The notes under the pieces are model-generated. The model made no database searches and was not told the origin of the DNA. It saw only the letters and a list, made by a program, of their open reading frames with translations. From JBGTKH01 sp041744735 (lineage in GTDB: Bacteria; Planctomycetota; Planctomycetia; Pirellulales; Pirellulaceae), in the NCBI GenBank assembly GCA_041744735.1, contig JBGTKH010000260.1:1-5041 (forward strand): a stretch of DNA of 5,041 nucleotides, in the 5' to 3' direction. The translations under genes and the position numbers were made by a program. Positions within the stretch are counted from its first letter, which is position 1. Every line of letters begins with the position of its first letter. This document shows positions 4,963 to 5,041 of this stretch, piece by piece.

Positions 4963-5041
4963 AGCGACTCTTCAAAGTCCTTAATTGCACTCTGCAGCTC
5001 GCCGGCTTGAAGGTATGCGACACCGCGCATGAAGCGCCGTC
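4866..5041 (-). CDS. C-terminal fragment of a TPR-repeat protein, open to the right edge
   Basis: On the minus strand a frame enters from the right edge and ends at a TGA (4866-4868). Its first visible residues, RRFMRGVAYLQAGELQSA followed by IKDFEESLQERV, match the tetratricopeptide pattern closely: R-G-x-A-Y-x-x-x-G, A eight residues after the Gly-Ala turn region, then D-F and S-L in helix B. TPR domains are protein-binding helical hairpins. From about 4955 leftward the frame (VVLGITRCPHWV to MIDAAQ) is simply the complement of recognisable sulfotransferase codons, so this last 30-residue tail is probably not native TPR-protein sequence. The gene may be truncated at its 3' end by a rearrangement, or it may be a remnant. 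Only about 30 native residues are visible, so the full protein cannot be described. Confidence 0.5.
   Translation of the reverse strand, partial: RRFMRGVAYLQAGELQSAIKDFEESLQERVVLGITRCPHWVMAPAIFRCRPMIDAAQ

Overview
The window looks like chromosomal DNA of a Planctomycetota bacterium, probably of the Pirellula/Lacipirellula type. This is inferred from four things: a short PheT, GC-rich genes that mostly stand alone, intergenic palindromic GTAGC/GAAGTC repeats, and a PAPS-type sulfotransferase relative. No rRNA or other taxonomic marker is present, so the placement is tentative. No tRNA, rRNA, CRISPR array or complete mobile element was seen.

Layout from left to right. (1) At 2-553 (+) is the 3' part of a gene whose product looks like a TIR-fold domain followed by a small helical C-terminal domain; its start lies off the left edge. 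(2) Twenty bases later is pheT (574-2592, +), the beta subunit of phenylalanyl-tRNA synthetase, in a short form without the N-terminal tRNA-binding OB domain. (3) At 2593-2803 there is no gene; the stretch holds a GGGG/CCCC hairpin and three copies of a 24-nt palindromic repeat. (4) A small membrane-anchored ComEA-like helix-hairpin-helix protein lies at 2804-3247 (-), convergent with pheT. (5) The divergent spacer 3248-3450 holds a second cluster of the same repeat family, including a 23-bp tandem array directly upstream of nadC. (6) nadC (3451-4395, +) encodes quinolinate phosphoribosyltransferase of NAD synthesis and starts with GTG. (7) After a 105-base spacer with a good sigma-70-like promoter comes a sulfotransferase-like gene from 4501 (+). 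It is broken by an exact 17-bp tandem duplication. Its homology appears to stop near 4955, where an opposite-strand TPR-encoding segment begins and runs off the right edge.

The genes do not form one pathway. pheT and nadC are housekeeping genes, comEA-like is a possible DNA-uptake accessory, and the two ends carry accessory material (a TIR-like protein, a decaying sulfotransferase and a TPR fragment). I do not see a convincing new multi-gene system. The most distinctive signals are the hairpin repeat family with compensatory base changes at two loci, and the duplication-frameshifted sulfotransferase with its sulfotransferase/TPR junction.
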